Shown here in pieces: positions 1 through 5,268 of a stretch of 6,453 nt of DNA (the first letter of the stretch is position 1; each line of letters starts with the position of its first letter). The notes below the pieces were generated by a model that saw only the letters and a list, made by a program, of their open reading frames with translations, did not search any database and was not told where the DNA came from. Source of the DNA: Merdimmobilis hominis (GTDB lineage: Bacteria > Bacillota > Clostridia > Oscillospirales > Ruminococcaceae). Location: the NCBI RefSeq assembly GCF_021109255.1, contig NZ_JAJODG010000005.1; one strand, given 5' to 3'. Position numbers and translations under genes: made by a program.

Positions 1-119
1 ACCGGTTCTGTCTCACGCTCCGGCTGATCGGCTCCGGACTTGCCGGAAAGAAGCTGCTGATGCATTGTCCCAGCATGGAGAGCCTGGGCCGCTGCCGCAG
101 TCTGCTGTGCCGTCACCAA
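1..119. repeat. Terminal direct repeat, left copy (circle overlap)
   Basis: Identical to 6335-6453 over all 119 bases. Reading across the join continues one open frame (the HTH gene) to a sensible stop. This is the overlap of a circular molecule written linearly, not a biological repeat. Confidence 0.9.
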
Positions 120-443
120 CGCCGAGCTGACCTCCGCCAACCTTGCGTTCAGTTCCTCGATCTGCTTGTCCTTTACAGCAAGTTGCTCGCTTTTCCGGTC
201 TAATTCTCCCTGCAGCATAGCGATCAAAGTGGTTTCGCAAGTTTCGCAACTTGCTTTCGCCTGTTGCGAAACTTGCTTTCGTTCAACACCTAAATAATGC
301 TGATATATGGCGGTTTTTTGACTTTCGCTGATTGCGAAACTTCCTTTCGCATCTTTCGCAACATGGTTTCGCCTACACCATGCACGAACTGCCTGTTCCG
401 ACACGCCACATTCTATTGCAATTTCCGTTATTACACCCGCCAA
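1..443 (-). CDS. Helix-turn-helix / coiled-coil plasmid protein, pSK1-Par-like (N-terminal part; gene crosses the circle join)
   Basis: Read across the circle join, this gene runs 443 to 1 and then 6334 to 6295, giving 160 residues. Residues 5-30 form a helix-turn-helix with core ECGVSEQAVRAWCRRN. About 75-120 is a coiled coil (LDRKSEQL, KDKQIEELNARLAEV). The tail is polar and ends in the basic/aromatic patch KRSWFSRFFGD. This N-HTH, central coiled coil, short aromatic C-terminus plan is that of DUF536-like Firmicutes plasmid proteins and of the single-protein partition factor Par of pSK1. DNA binding and plasmid segregation are therefore inferred. The start is TTG at 443-441: an in-frame TGA lies two codons upstream, and a GGTGAT ribosome-site match lies 5 nt before the TTG. 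It starts 33 nt after the toxin stop, so it is probably co-transcribed with the toxin-antitoxin pair. The gene is packed with TTTCGC/GCGAAA repeats (separate entry). The frame is well supported; the function is not proven. Confidence 0.75.
   Translation of the reverse strand, partial: MAGVITEIAIECGVSEQAVRAWCRRNHVAKDAKGSFAISESQKTAIYQHYLGVERKQVSQQAKASCETCETTLIAMLQGELDRKSEQLAVKDKQIEELNARLAEVSSALVTAQQTAAAAQALHAGTMHQQLLSGKSGADQPERETEP
233..372. repeat. Array of GCGAAA/TTTCGC repeats inside the HTH gene
   Basis: The octamer TTTCGCAA or its complement TTGCGAAA is complete at 233-240, 242-249, 264-271, 332-339 and 354-361. The hexamer core TTTCGC also occurs at 255-260, 323-328, 345-350 and 367-372, with a 5-base TTTCG copy at 277-281. 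Copies lie in both orientations and fall in all three codon phases of the encoded protein, so they are not a by-product of an amino-acid repeat. This is typical of a binding-site array (iterons, centromere or operator). What binds it is unknown; the encoded HTH protein is the obvious candidate. Confidence 0.8.
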
Positions 444-476
444 ATATCATCACCACTCTTTCATCCGGAGTTAATC

Positions 477-755
477 TCAAAACAAATCGCTATGAGATCC
501 CGTCCTTATCAATTTCAAAATCAAAGTCTGCCGAACAACTTTATAGACCAACAGCCAGTCCGGCTCGATGTGACATTCTCTCATGTCCTTATAATTTCTG
601 GAATTAGTGAGAGCATGATCTCGATACGCCTCCGGCAACGGCTGCTCGTTACACAACAGCGTGATCACTTCCTCCAACTTCTTCGGATCGCAGCCTCTCT
701 TGATCGCAAGCTTGTAATCTCGTTTGAACTGCCCCGAAAACTCCGGCTTAAGCAT
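477..755 (-). CDS. yafQ: YafQ-family type II toxin (RelE/ParE superfamily mRNA endonuclease)
   Basis: A 92-residue protein of typical YafQ length. YafQ toxins are ribosome-dependent endoribonucleases that cut mRNA during translation and are neutralised by a DinJ/RelB antitoxin. The catalytic set described for E. coli YafQ is visible: His47 in YRDHALT, His62, Asp66 and Trp67 in ECHIEPDWLLVY, and His88 plus the terminal Phe92 in GSHSDLF. The toxin therefore looks intact. The start is ATG at 755-753 with GGAGG six bases upstream. It overlaps the antitoxin gene by 8 bp, the usual coupling that keeps antitoxin made first. The helix-turn-helix gene follows 33 nt after the stop. Role: post-segregational killing or plasmid stabilisation (inferred from family and context). 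Confidence 0.93.
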   Translation of the reverse strand: MLKPEFSGQFKRDYKLAIKRGCDPKKLEEVITLLCNEQPLPEAYRDHALTNSRNYKDMRECHIEPDWLLVYKVVRQTLILKLIRTGSHSDLF

Positions 756-1014
756 TCAGCGCCTCCATCAGATCTGCAACGCTATCAAACGGACCATACA
801 TATCCTCTCCCTTTTCTGCCGCCTCCATCGCCGCATAGGTAACAGCATTCGGCTCGTCAACCTTGACTTCAAAGGGAAGTCCATGACACCTAAGTGCCTG
901 TCGATAAAAAATACCCGTTGCCGTACTCAAATCCATTCCGAGGGACTTAAAGAGAGCTGCCGCCTGTGCTTTCAGCTCCGGCTCCATTCTTATCGTCATA
1001 TTTCCTTTAGCCAT
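748..1014 (-). CDS. dinJ: DinJ/RelB-family antitoxin
   Basis: An 88-residue protein. Its N-terminal part (MAKGNMTIRMEPELKAQA, then LFKSLGMDLSTATGIFYRQAL) is the ribbon-helix-helix DNA-binding fold of RelB/DinJ antitoxins. The acidic C-terminal part (YAAMEAAEKGEDMYGPFDSVADLMEALNA) is the toxin-wrapping segment. The family dimerises, binds and blocks YafQ, and represses its own operon. I chose the ATG at 1014-1012 over an in-frame start 75 nt upstream because AAGGAG sits 7 nt before it, the RHH domain starts directly after it, and the longer version would start inside the promoter. It is the first gene of the operon and overlaps yafQ by 8 bp. Confidence 0.93.
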   Translation of the reverse strand: MAKGNMTIRMEPELKAQAAALFKSLGMDLSTATGIFYRQALRCHGLPFEVKVDEPNAVTYAAMEAAEKGEDMYGPFDSVADLMEALNA

Positions 1015-1054
1015 AATAGCACTCCTTTCCTCGTCATTTTTAGCTTGCACTAAT

Positions 1055-1083
1055 ATTATATTCAATATTCGTGACATTTGCAA
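1055..1083 (-). promoter_or_regulatory. Promoter of the toxin-antitoxin operon
   Basis: On the minus strand a -35 TTGCAA (1083-1078) and a perfect -10 TATAAT (1060-1055) are separated by exactly 17 bp. The antitoxin ATG lies about 40 nt downstream of the -10. This is the strongest promoter-like sequence I found. It probably drives antitoxin, toxin, the HTH gene and, by read-through, the kinase fragment and erm(B). Confidence 0.8.
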
Positions 1084-1097
1084 GTGCATTGCAAATG
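1075..1097. promoter_or_regulatory. Perfect palindrome over the -35 box, candidate operator
   Basis: CATTTGCAA (1075-1083) and TTGCAAATG (1089-1097) form a perfect 9-bp inverted repeat around GTGCA, covering the -35 hexamer of the toxin-antitoxin promoter. DinJ/RelB antitoxins repress by binding palindromes at their own promoter, so this is a plausible operator. A second AT-rich symmetry (AATATT at 1052-1057 and 1064-1069) surrounds the -10. Confidence 0.55.
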
Positions 1098-1199
1098 TTT
1101 TTTTGCAACTTTTCTATGAACAGTGCTTTCTATATGCTAACACCGCAGCGTGTACATTTAGGGGGTGAAAAAGCCTTATTTCGCGCGGTTTTCAAGCCT

Positions 1200-1260
1200 C
1201 GTTTTCGGTGGGGTAATATAAAAACCCTTACCCGCCCCGAAAACGCCTTGTAGGGCGTTT
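1200..1260. terminator. Overlapping hairpins after rep, probable terminator
   Basis: Two hairpins lie just past the rep stop. The larger pairs CGTTTTCGG (1200-1208) with CCGAAAACG (1237-1245) and GGGTAA (1211-1216) with TTACCC (1228-1233). The smaller pairs AAACGCC (1241-1247) with GGCGTTT (1254-1260); on the minus strand it is followed by a short T run. Both use 1241-1245, so they are mutually exclusive. Termination of rep transcription is the likely role. I see no gene in 1098-1269. Confidence 0.5.
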
Positions 1261-1269
1261 CTGGGGCGT

Positions 1270-2721
1270 TTACAGCCCTTTCTTAAATTCCTCCACCAAC
1301 AGATCGCTCAAAGCCTGTGATGGGCGTATTTTGACCGTTATATGCCCCTCCGGTACGGTGTCCCACCATTTGCGGATCGTTTTCGGATCAAGTCCGGTGT
1401 CCCTATGACAATCGGCCTTGCGTCCCTCTGGATGCTCCTGCCGCCACGCATAGACTTGCGCTTTCTTTTCTTCTGCCCCTTTTCTTCTCCATGTGCCGCC
1501 AGGATAATCCACTTCCTGCACCGCCCTTGCTCTTTTCAAATGCTCTTTCTGTGATCTACCATTCCTCTTGTTGCGCTCGATGCGAACATCGGTCAGAGCT
1601 TCAATATCGGAAATCGTGAAATTGTAATACTCCTTGTCGTAGGCTTCCAGCGCACTCCGTATATCTTCCTCGGTCAATGCGTTCTCATGCTTCACCATCT
1701 GCAGATCATCAAAAGCCTCTTTCATATCCTGCCGGAGCTGCTGCTTCGACACACCGCATTTGTAAGCATAGATAGCAAGGCACATCAAAAAGAAATACCG
1801 ATGCCCGCCCTTTATCTCTCCGATCTGCCGCAGCCACCAATGGTAGAGCGCATACGGATCATCACCATGCACCTTTCCGGCAATATCCCACTTCTTGCGT
1901 CCTTTCTCGCCTCTCACAACAACACGCTCATACCACTCCGGATATGCCTCCCTCGCCTCAGCTCGTGTCATTTTGGATGGGCTGAAAGGCTTATTGACAT
2001 CCACCCTGTTTTCTGGCTTTGCGTAGGCGTTCAGATAATCCAGCGTTACCCGTTCTCCGGTACGGAAAGCGACCAGCTCCGTCCCATGCTTGTCATTGAT
2101 GCTGCCCACCATGCGGAAGCTCTGATTGATGGATTGATACTGGATCGCCTTGACCTGCGAAGTGCTGCCATACTCCCATAGCCGGAAAGTGAGGTCATAT
2201 TTCAGACTTTTAAGCTGAATTTTTATATTCGGGTATAGGTCAATCGGCTGCTGGAAAACATAGTAGATATGCAGCCCTGTCCCCGACAGAACAAGGAAAG
2301 TCGGCATCGGCAACCGGCGCACTCGCTCCGGATCGCCGCCAAAGCGCAGAAAGAGGTTGCGCAGCTCGGCAAGACCTACGCCATCCAGATCGAAGATCAG
2401 AGCATACATCCGCTGGGCGTTCTCCAGCCTGTTCTCCTTTCTGCGATATGCAAGACCGCTGCACAAAGTAAGGCTGTTCCCCTCGACAAACTCCATGTAA
2501 TCCTGTTCCCATGTGTCGTTATACATCTTCCTGCGCCGGAGCTTCTTATCCTCGCTCTGTTCGTCCCGATACAGATACACAGCGTTCGGATGGGAAAAAT
2601 CCGTGTGCCGTTCTCCGGAGTTCTCATTGTCCGGAAACAGCTCTTTATAAAACTCATAGCCTCCGACCTCCGGATATTGTGCGCTCAAATACTCGTAGCA
2701 GCCTCGATAATTCTCGGTCAT
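1270..2721 (-). CDS. rep: Plasmid replication protein with archaeo-eukaryotic-primase-like domain
   Basis: A 483-residue protein. The three signature motifs of the archaeo-eukaryotic primase (primase-polymerase) superfamily appear in order: YALIFDLDGV (metal-binding Asp111 and Asp113), LVLSGTGLHIYY (SxH-type motif, His151) and FRMVGSINDKHG (Arg203 to Lys211). Residues about 300-345 (GGHRYFFLMCLAIYAYKCG onward) look like the helical region that follows such primases. A second HTH-like segment lies at about 433-452 (GRKADCHRDTGLDPKTIRKW). It is the only replication-type gene on the circle, so I infer that it primes or initiates plasmid replication. The start is ATG at 2721-2719 with GAGGTGG just upstream. 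It ends near hairpins at 1200-1260. Family membership rests on motifs I can see; the exact Rep family and mode (theta or other) are not determined. Confidence 0.85.
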   Translation of the reverse strand: MTENYRGCYEYLSAQYPEVGGYEFYKELFPDNENSGERHTDFSHPNAVYLYRDEQSEDKKLRRRKMYNDTWEQDYMEFVEGNSLTLCSGLAYRRKENRLENAQRMYALIFDLDGVGLAELRNLFLRFGGDPERVRRLPMPTFLVLSGTGLHIYYVFQQPIDLYPNIKIQLKSLKYDLTFRLWEYGSTSQVKAIQYQSINQSFRMVGSINDKHGTELVAFRTGERVTLDYLNAYAKPENRVDVNKPFSPSKMTRAEAREAYPEWYERVVVRGEKGRKKWDIAGKVHGDDPYALYHWWLRQIGEIKGGHRYFFLMCLAIYAYKCGVSKQQLRQDMKEAFDDLQMVKHENALTEEDIRSALEAYDKEYYNFTISDIEALTDVRIERNKRNGRSQKEHLKRARAVQEVDYPGGTWRRKGAEEKKAQVYAWRQEHPEGRKADCHRDTGLDPKTIRKWWDTVPEGHITVKIRPSQALSDLLVEEFKKGL

Positions 2722-2783
2722 ATTACCACCTCACAAAAGAAAAAGTACCAAAAAGAAAATCCGCTGCGGCGGGGATCGCCTGC

Positions 2784-2865
2784 GGGCGGGAAGGGGGAAA
2801 AGGGGGAGCAAAAGAGCGGCGGCTACGCCGCCTTAAAGAGAAAGTCACCTCCCCCTTTTCCCCCT
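2784..2865. repeat. G-quadruplex-type tract, perfect 17-bp inverted repeat and GC hairpin in the rep leader
   Basis: On the plus strand GGG, GGG, GGGGG and GGGGG follow each other at 2784-2806 with loops of 1, 2 and 4 bases, which fits the G-quadruplex pattern. AGGGGGAAAAGGGGGAG (2792-2808) is the exact reverse complement of 2849-2865. Between the arms is a second hairpin, GGCGGC (2818-2823), TAC, GCCGCC (2827-2832). A further CCCCCC-TTTT-CCCC tract lies at about 2976-2990, and GAGAAAGTC (2838-2846) is complementary to 2993-3001. Confidence 0.8.
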
Positions 2866-2888
2866 CGCTGCGGGGCATTGAAAGTGCC

Positions 2889-2951
2889 GCCACTATGGAA
2901 AACCCGATGGGTTTACCACAGTGGCTTGGAAAACCTCTAACGAGGTTTACC
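2889..2951. repeat. Two consecutive hairpins sharing GGAAAACC...GGTTTACCAC
   Basis: The first pairs 2889-2905 with 2909-2925 (15 of 17 bases, three-base loop GAT). The second pairs GGAAAACCTC (2928-2937) with GAGGTTTACC (2942-2951), one mismatch and a four-base loop TAAC. The units share the frame TGGAAAACC...GGTTTACCACA while the inner bases vary with pairing kept, which implies that structure is selected. Candidate roles are origin element, transcription attenuator of rep, or protein-binding site. Confidence 0.7.
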
Positions 2952-3092
2952 ACACTTCCAACACCCCTCCGCTCACCCCCCTTTTCCCCTCCGACTTTCT
3001 CCCTTTCAGAGAGAAAAAATATAGGTTGGGAGTACCCTTACAGGGGGCTTAGATTATCAATACAGCAATTCCCTATTTTCAGTTGTTATTAT

Positions 3093-3132
3093 AGCCTGTC
3101 CGAAAGAGATTTTCAAGCCCTCCGGACAGGCT
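3093..3132. terminator. Perfect 10-bp hairpin after mob
   Basis: AGCCTGTCCG (3093-3102) and CGGACAGGCT (3123-3132) are perfect complements around a 20-base loop, starting 5 bp past the mob stop codon. On the plus strand it is followed by TCTTTT, so the T-rich side faces plus-strand transcripts. On the mob side the flank is ATAATAAC. It may stop transcription in either direction; no plus-strand gene reads toward it in this window. Confidence 0.5.
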
Positions 3133-3136
3133 TCTT

Positions 3137-4384
3137 TTACAGCTCCATGCCGCCCATTCCTCGCTGGTGCTGCTGTTGCTCCTGCTGCTGTCCAATCTCC
3201 GGATCGGGCAGCAGCTCCCTCGCCTTTTCAAGCAGAGGACGCAGACGCTCCGGCAAGTGTTCTTCCAAGAAGTCCAGCATCCGACCGATGCCGTCCGTCA
3301 GACGCTCGGTGAAGCTGCGTTCCTCCTGCAGCTCGGATTGCAGATAATAGTTTTCATCGCGCAGCCTCCGGTTTTCCTGTTCAAGCCTCTGCTGCCGCTG
3401 CGCTTCTTCCAGCCGCTTCTTCATGGACGGCACCTGTGACCGCAGACGGGTGTTTTCCTCCGTCAGCTCCTGTACCTTGTGCCGATCCGTCACGCTGCGC
3501 AGTGCCATTTTCTTTAGCTGCTCGACCTGATCCACCGTCACGCCCTTTACTGCCCCTGTGAGCGTCTTTTCCGGCTGAATATCATGCAGGGGTGCATTTA
3601 CCCTGTCAGCCTCCTTTAAGAGCCGCACAGTGCCTTTCAGAGCGTCCCGCTGCCGTTCCAGCTCAGCAACCTCCCGCTCTACTGCCGCTGTCTGCTGCTG
3701 CACCGCTTCCAGCCTCGCAGCCGCTTCCTTGAACTGCGGCAAGTCCATGTGCGGTCTGTTCGTGCCGAGAGAGATAATTTCAAAATCGTGCCGCTGGGCG
3801 ATCTCCGTCAGAGCTTCTTTCTCCCGTTCCATCCACGCCGCCCATTCGGTCTGCTTTCTGCCGACACCGACAAACCCCTGCTGCTTCAATGCCTGTTTCA
3901 TAGATACCCTTGTAGAAAGTCCTCTTGACTGCTCCGTTGCCACAGGGATAAAATCGACATGGAGATGGGGCGTTGCCTCGTCCATGTGCAGCACCATATT
4001 GAACACCCGCAGATGGGGGTTGCGTTCTGCAAAAGACTCCGCAAAATCTTTCAGAGCTGCCGCCGCCCGTTCTCCGTCCGGCGTACCGCACCCACAGTCG
4101 CTCATGTTGCCGATCTGGAAGATCGCTTCATGGAACAGCTTTTCCTGTTTACTCTGCCGGATATGCTCATAGTAGTCCGGTATCTTATCTCTCGTTTTGG
4201 TTTTCTTTGCGTTGTAGGCTGCGAGAGCTTCATCAAAGACCATATGATAGACCTGCTTCAGATCCTCGTTGCAGAAAACAATGTTCTGCTCCGTCCGGCT
4301 CCGGTCTACATTCGCCGCTGAGAAGCTGCGGTTGTTGTGCCGGATGCTCCCTGCACCTGTCATACCCGAAATCGTAACTCCCAT
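3137..4384 (-). CDS. mob: MobV-family (Pre/Mob) relaxase
   Basis: A 415-residue mobilisation protein. The MobV signatures are visible: an N-terminal motif with His16, Arg19, Asn25-Val-Asp and Asn34 (SIRHNNRSFSAANVD, then TEQNIVF), and the metal-binding histidine motif HMDEATPHLHVDFIPV at 133-148. Such relaxases nick one strand at oriT, stay attached to the 5' end and are led into a recipient by another element's transfer apparatus. Only mob and no transfer apparatus is present, so the plasmid is mobilisable, not self-transmissible. Residues about 220-360 are strongly predicted coiled coil by heptad pattern. The C-terminus is Gln-rich (GQQQEQQQHQRGMGGMEL). The start is ATG at 4384-4382 with AAAGGGGG 7 nt upstream. 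Inverted repeats upstream probably include its oriT. Confidence 0.95.
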   Translation of the reverse strand: MGVTISGMTGAGSIRHNNRSFSAANVDRSRTEQNIVFCNEDLKQVYHMVFDEALAAYNAKKTKTRDKIPDYYEHIRQSKQEKLFHEAIFQIGNMSDCGCGTPDGERAAAALKDFAESFAERNPHLRVFNMVLHMDEATPHLHVDFIPVATEQSRGLSTRVSMKQALKQQGFVGVGRKQTEWAAWMEREKEALTEIAQRHDFEIISLGTNRPHMDLPQFKEAAARLEAVQQQTAAVEREVAELERQRDALKGTVRLLKEADRVNAPLHDIQPEKTLTGAVKGVTVDQVEQLKKMALRSVTDRHKVQELTEENTRLRSQVPSMKKRLEEAQRQQRLEQENRRLRDENYYLQSELQEERSFTERLTDGIGRMLDFLEEHLPERLRPLLEKARELLPDPEIGQQQEQQQHQRGMGGMEL

Positions 4385-4420
4385 AAAATCGCCCCCTTTC
4401 CGCTTATTCTTCCGTCCTCT

Positions 4421-4449
4421 ATTTTATCATAAATTTCCGCTAAAAACAA
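4421..4449 (-). promoter_or_regulatory. Probable mob promoter
   Basis: On the minus strand TTGTTT (4449-4444) and TAAAAT (4426-4421) are 17 bp apart and lie about 40-65 bp upstream of the mob start, next to the inverted repeats. A relaxase bound at those repeats could control this promoter (inference). Confidence 0.5.
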
Positions 4450-4456
4450 CCTCTTT

Positions 4457-4549
4457 GTTACTTTCTGGTGAGAAAGTAACGCAAAAGCACTTTCACACCG
4501 CCACCCCATCGGTGCAGCGGTGTGAAAGTGCTTTGCGCCCCTAAAGGGG
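4457..4549. other. Candidate oriT: three consecutive perfect inverted repeats upstream of mob
   Basis: GTTACTTTCT (4457-4466)/AGAAAGTAAC (4471-4480) is a 10-bp perfect stem with a GGTG loop. AAAGCACTTTCACACCGC (4484-4501) is the exact complement of 4517-4534, an 18-bp stem whose loop has a nested CACC/GGTG pair. CCCCT (4538-4542)/AGGGG (4545-4549) follows. MobV oriT sites are hairpin clusters just upstream of mob, and GTGTG, present in the right arm, occurs at the pMV158 nick. Also present is GCTTTGCGCCCCT, reminiscent of other relaxase nick regions. The nick site is not identifiable by eye. Confidence 0.55.
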
Positions 4550-4557
4550 AGGGGTTG

Positions 4558-4637
4558 CCGGAGCTGCTTCACTGCCGGCTCGTGCCTGCTGCTCTGCCAG
4601 CTCCGGAGGGGCGCTGCCCCTGCCGTCTGCGGACGGC
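4558..4637. repeat. GC-rich inverted-repeat cluster at the edge of the backbone
   Basis: CCGGAGCTG (4558-4566)/CAGCTCCGG (4598-4606), GGGGC (4608-4612)/GCCCC (4616-4620) and GCCGTC (4622-4627)/GACGGC (4632-4637) are perfect stems in succession. They continue the structure of the candidate oriT region up to the change to AT-rich DNA near 4670. No gene is visible in 4385-4673. Confidence 0.6.
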
Positions 4638-4673
4638 TCCCCGACCTTCATCCCACCGATAAACTGGAATTGT

Positions 4674-5058
4674 CTAAAATAGTAAGGCCGTACCGCTTAC
4701 TATTTTTTCTTTTACTGCTGAAACAGTATCTTTGATTGAATGCGTAGTTGTATCTATAACATTTAATTCATAGATTCCTAAATTGGAAAATTGATTCCAC
4801 ATTGTTTCAACTAATTCAATATTTGTTTCTCTGTCTAACTTTGAGCGTTCGATAGCTCGCTTCATAGTTTCTTCTTTACTTGCCCTTAGTGTACTTCATA
4901 ATGCTCTTGAACAATGTTGAGCCACGGCTCTAAAAACCACGGTCCTACAATGCCATCTACAATTACATCATATCCACCACGAGCATATCGCTTCGCAGCT
5001 TCTAAAAACGCTTCAATGACAATCAAATTTTGCTCATTTGATTCTGGCAAATGCGGTG
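4674..5058 (-). pseudogene. 3' part of a disrupted P-loop kinase/ATPase gene
   Basis: Read on the minus strand this continues the fragment at 6104-6254. It starts in frame as PPHLPESNEQN, then AKRYARGGYDVIVDGIVGPWFLEPWLNIVQEHYEVH, and hits TAA at 4888-4886. The rest resumes in another frame as LRASKEETMKRAIER and ends at TAG 4676-4674. Related kinases carry an HY-V/I-V/I-LR strand at that break, so a short deletion (about 10 bases, length not a multiple of three) is the likely cause. The DGIVGPWF segment and the DDF..Y...G.IPP..PE..QN pattern place it with uncharacterised AAA/CPT-like small-molecule kinases; the substrate is unknown. The last residues (SGTALLF) are read from the hairpin at 4676-4706, so the true C-terminus may be replaced. 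Confidence 0.8.
4676..4706. terminator. Inverted repeat at the end of the kinase fragment
   Basis: AAAATAGTAAG (4676-4686) and CTTACTATTTT (4696-4706) are perfect complements with a nine-base loop and T-rich flank. It resembles a bidirectional terminator, with low stem GC. It marks the boundary between the AT-rich accessory block and the GC-rich backbone. Confidence 0.5.
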
Positions 5059-5142
5059 GTAATCACTCCTTCTTAATTACAAATTTTTAGCATCTAATTT
5101 AACTTCAATTCCTATTATACAAAATTTTAAGATACTGCACTA
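5059..5142 (-). promoter_or_regulatory. Displaced erm(B) promoter and ribosome binding site
   Basis: On the minus strand the segment contains TATAAT (5119-5114) and ends in AAGAAGGAGTGATTAC (5074-5059). The GGAGTGATTAC ending is the sequence that normally stands directly before the erm(B) ATG. Here the next base is kinase coding sequence, and erm(B) lies more than 300 bp upstream. The signal is thus separated from its gene and points into the kinase 3' fragment. The -35 is weak (TAGTGC at 17 bp). Confidence 0.75.
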
Positions 5143-5229
5143 AAACGATTTTTTTAATACAATATTGTTGCCACACTTAGGACATTTTCCTACAAGGGGT
5201 CCCGAGCGCTTAGTGGGAATTTGTACCCC
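5140..5229 (-). pseudogene. Zinc-ribbon remnant of a type IA topoisomerase
   Basis: 29 codons directly after, and in frame with, the stop of the 43-residue ORF: GVQIPTKRSGPLVGKCPKCG, then NNIVLKKSF, ending at TAG 5142-5140. The CPKCG zinc knuckle and position beside erm(B) match the truncated topoisomerase tail known from streptococcal and enterococcal erm(B) plasmids. There is no start codon of its own and no catalytic domain. Confidence 0.55.
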
Positions 5230-5268
5230 TTATCGATACAAATTCCCCGTAGGCGCTAGGGACCTCTT
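5194..5268. repeat. Long inverted repeat downstream of erm(B)
   Basis: Left arm 5194-5225 and right arm 5237-5268 match at 27 of 32 positions around an 11-base loop (CCCCTTATCGA). It spans the stop codon of the 43-residue ORF. The same structure accompanies erm(B) in other Gram-positive elements, as far as I recall. It could terminate or stabilise the erm(B) transcript. Confidence 0.75.

Larger units (their letters stand above)
2722..3136. other. Structured intergenic region between mob and rep; candidate origin/rep control region
   Basis: This 415-bp stretch holds no convincing protein gene but is dense with structure: G-tract and pyrimidine-tract inverted repeats, a GC hairpin, two AAACC-type hairpins and a terminator-like stem near mob. 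It is the 5' leader of rep, and its density of structure makes it the best place for the replication origin or a copy-control element. A GTG-started open frame of 76 codons (2953-2723) ends one base before the rep start. Its protein is low-complexity Pro/Arg-rich and I do not call it a gene. Confidence 0.45.

Noticed and set aside
1..119. Terminal direct repeats as attachment sites or transposon ends
   Set aside because: The repeats lie exactly at both window ends and a gene reads through the join, so they are the overlap of a circular assembly.
13..249. A 78-codon minus-strand ORF over the start of the window
   Set aside because: It is in the wrong frame. A different minus frame gives a helix-turn-helix plus coiled coil and stays open across the circle join to a stop at 6295.
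233..372. CRISPR array
   Set aside because: Repeats are about 8 bp, in both orientations, irregularly spaced and inside a coding frame.
1098..1269. A small gene or tRNA between rep and the antitoxin
   Set aside because: Only hairpins are seen; no cloverleaf, ribosome site or convincing frame.
2269..3347. Long plus-strand ORFs over rep and the intergenic region
   Set aside because: They are shadows of rep, mob and low-complexity leader DNA, without ribosome sites or recognisable domains.
4360..4572. A 70-codon minus ORF overlapping the mob start
   Set aside because: It is composed of inverted-repeat DNA (the candidate oriT) and has no protein-like features.
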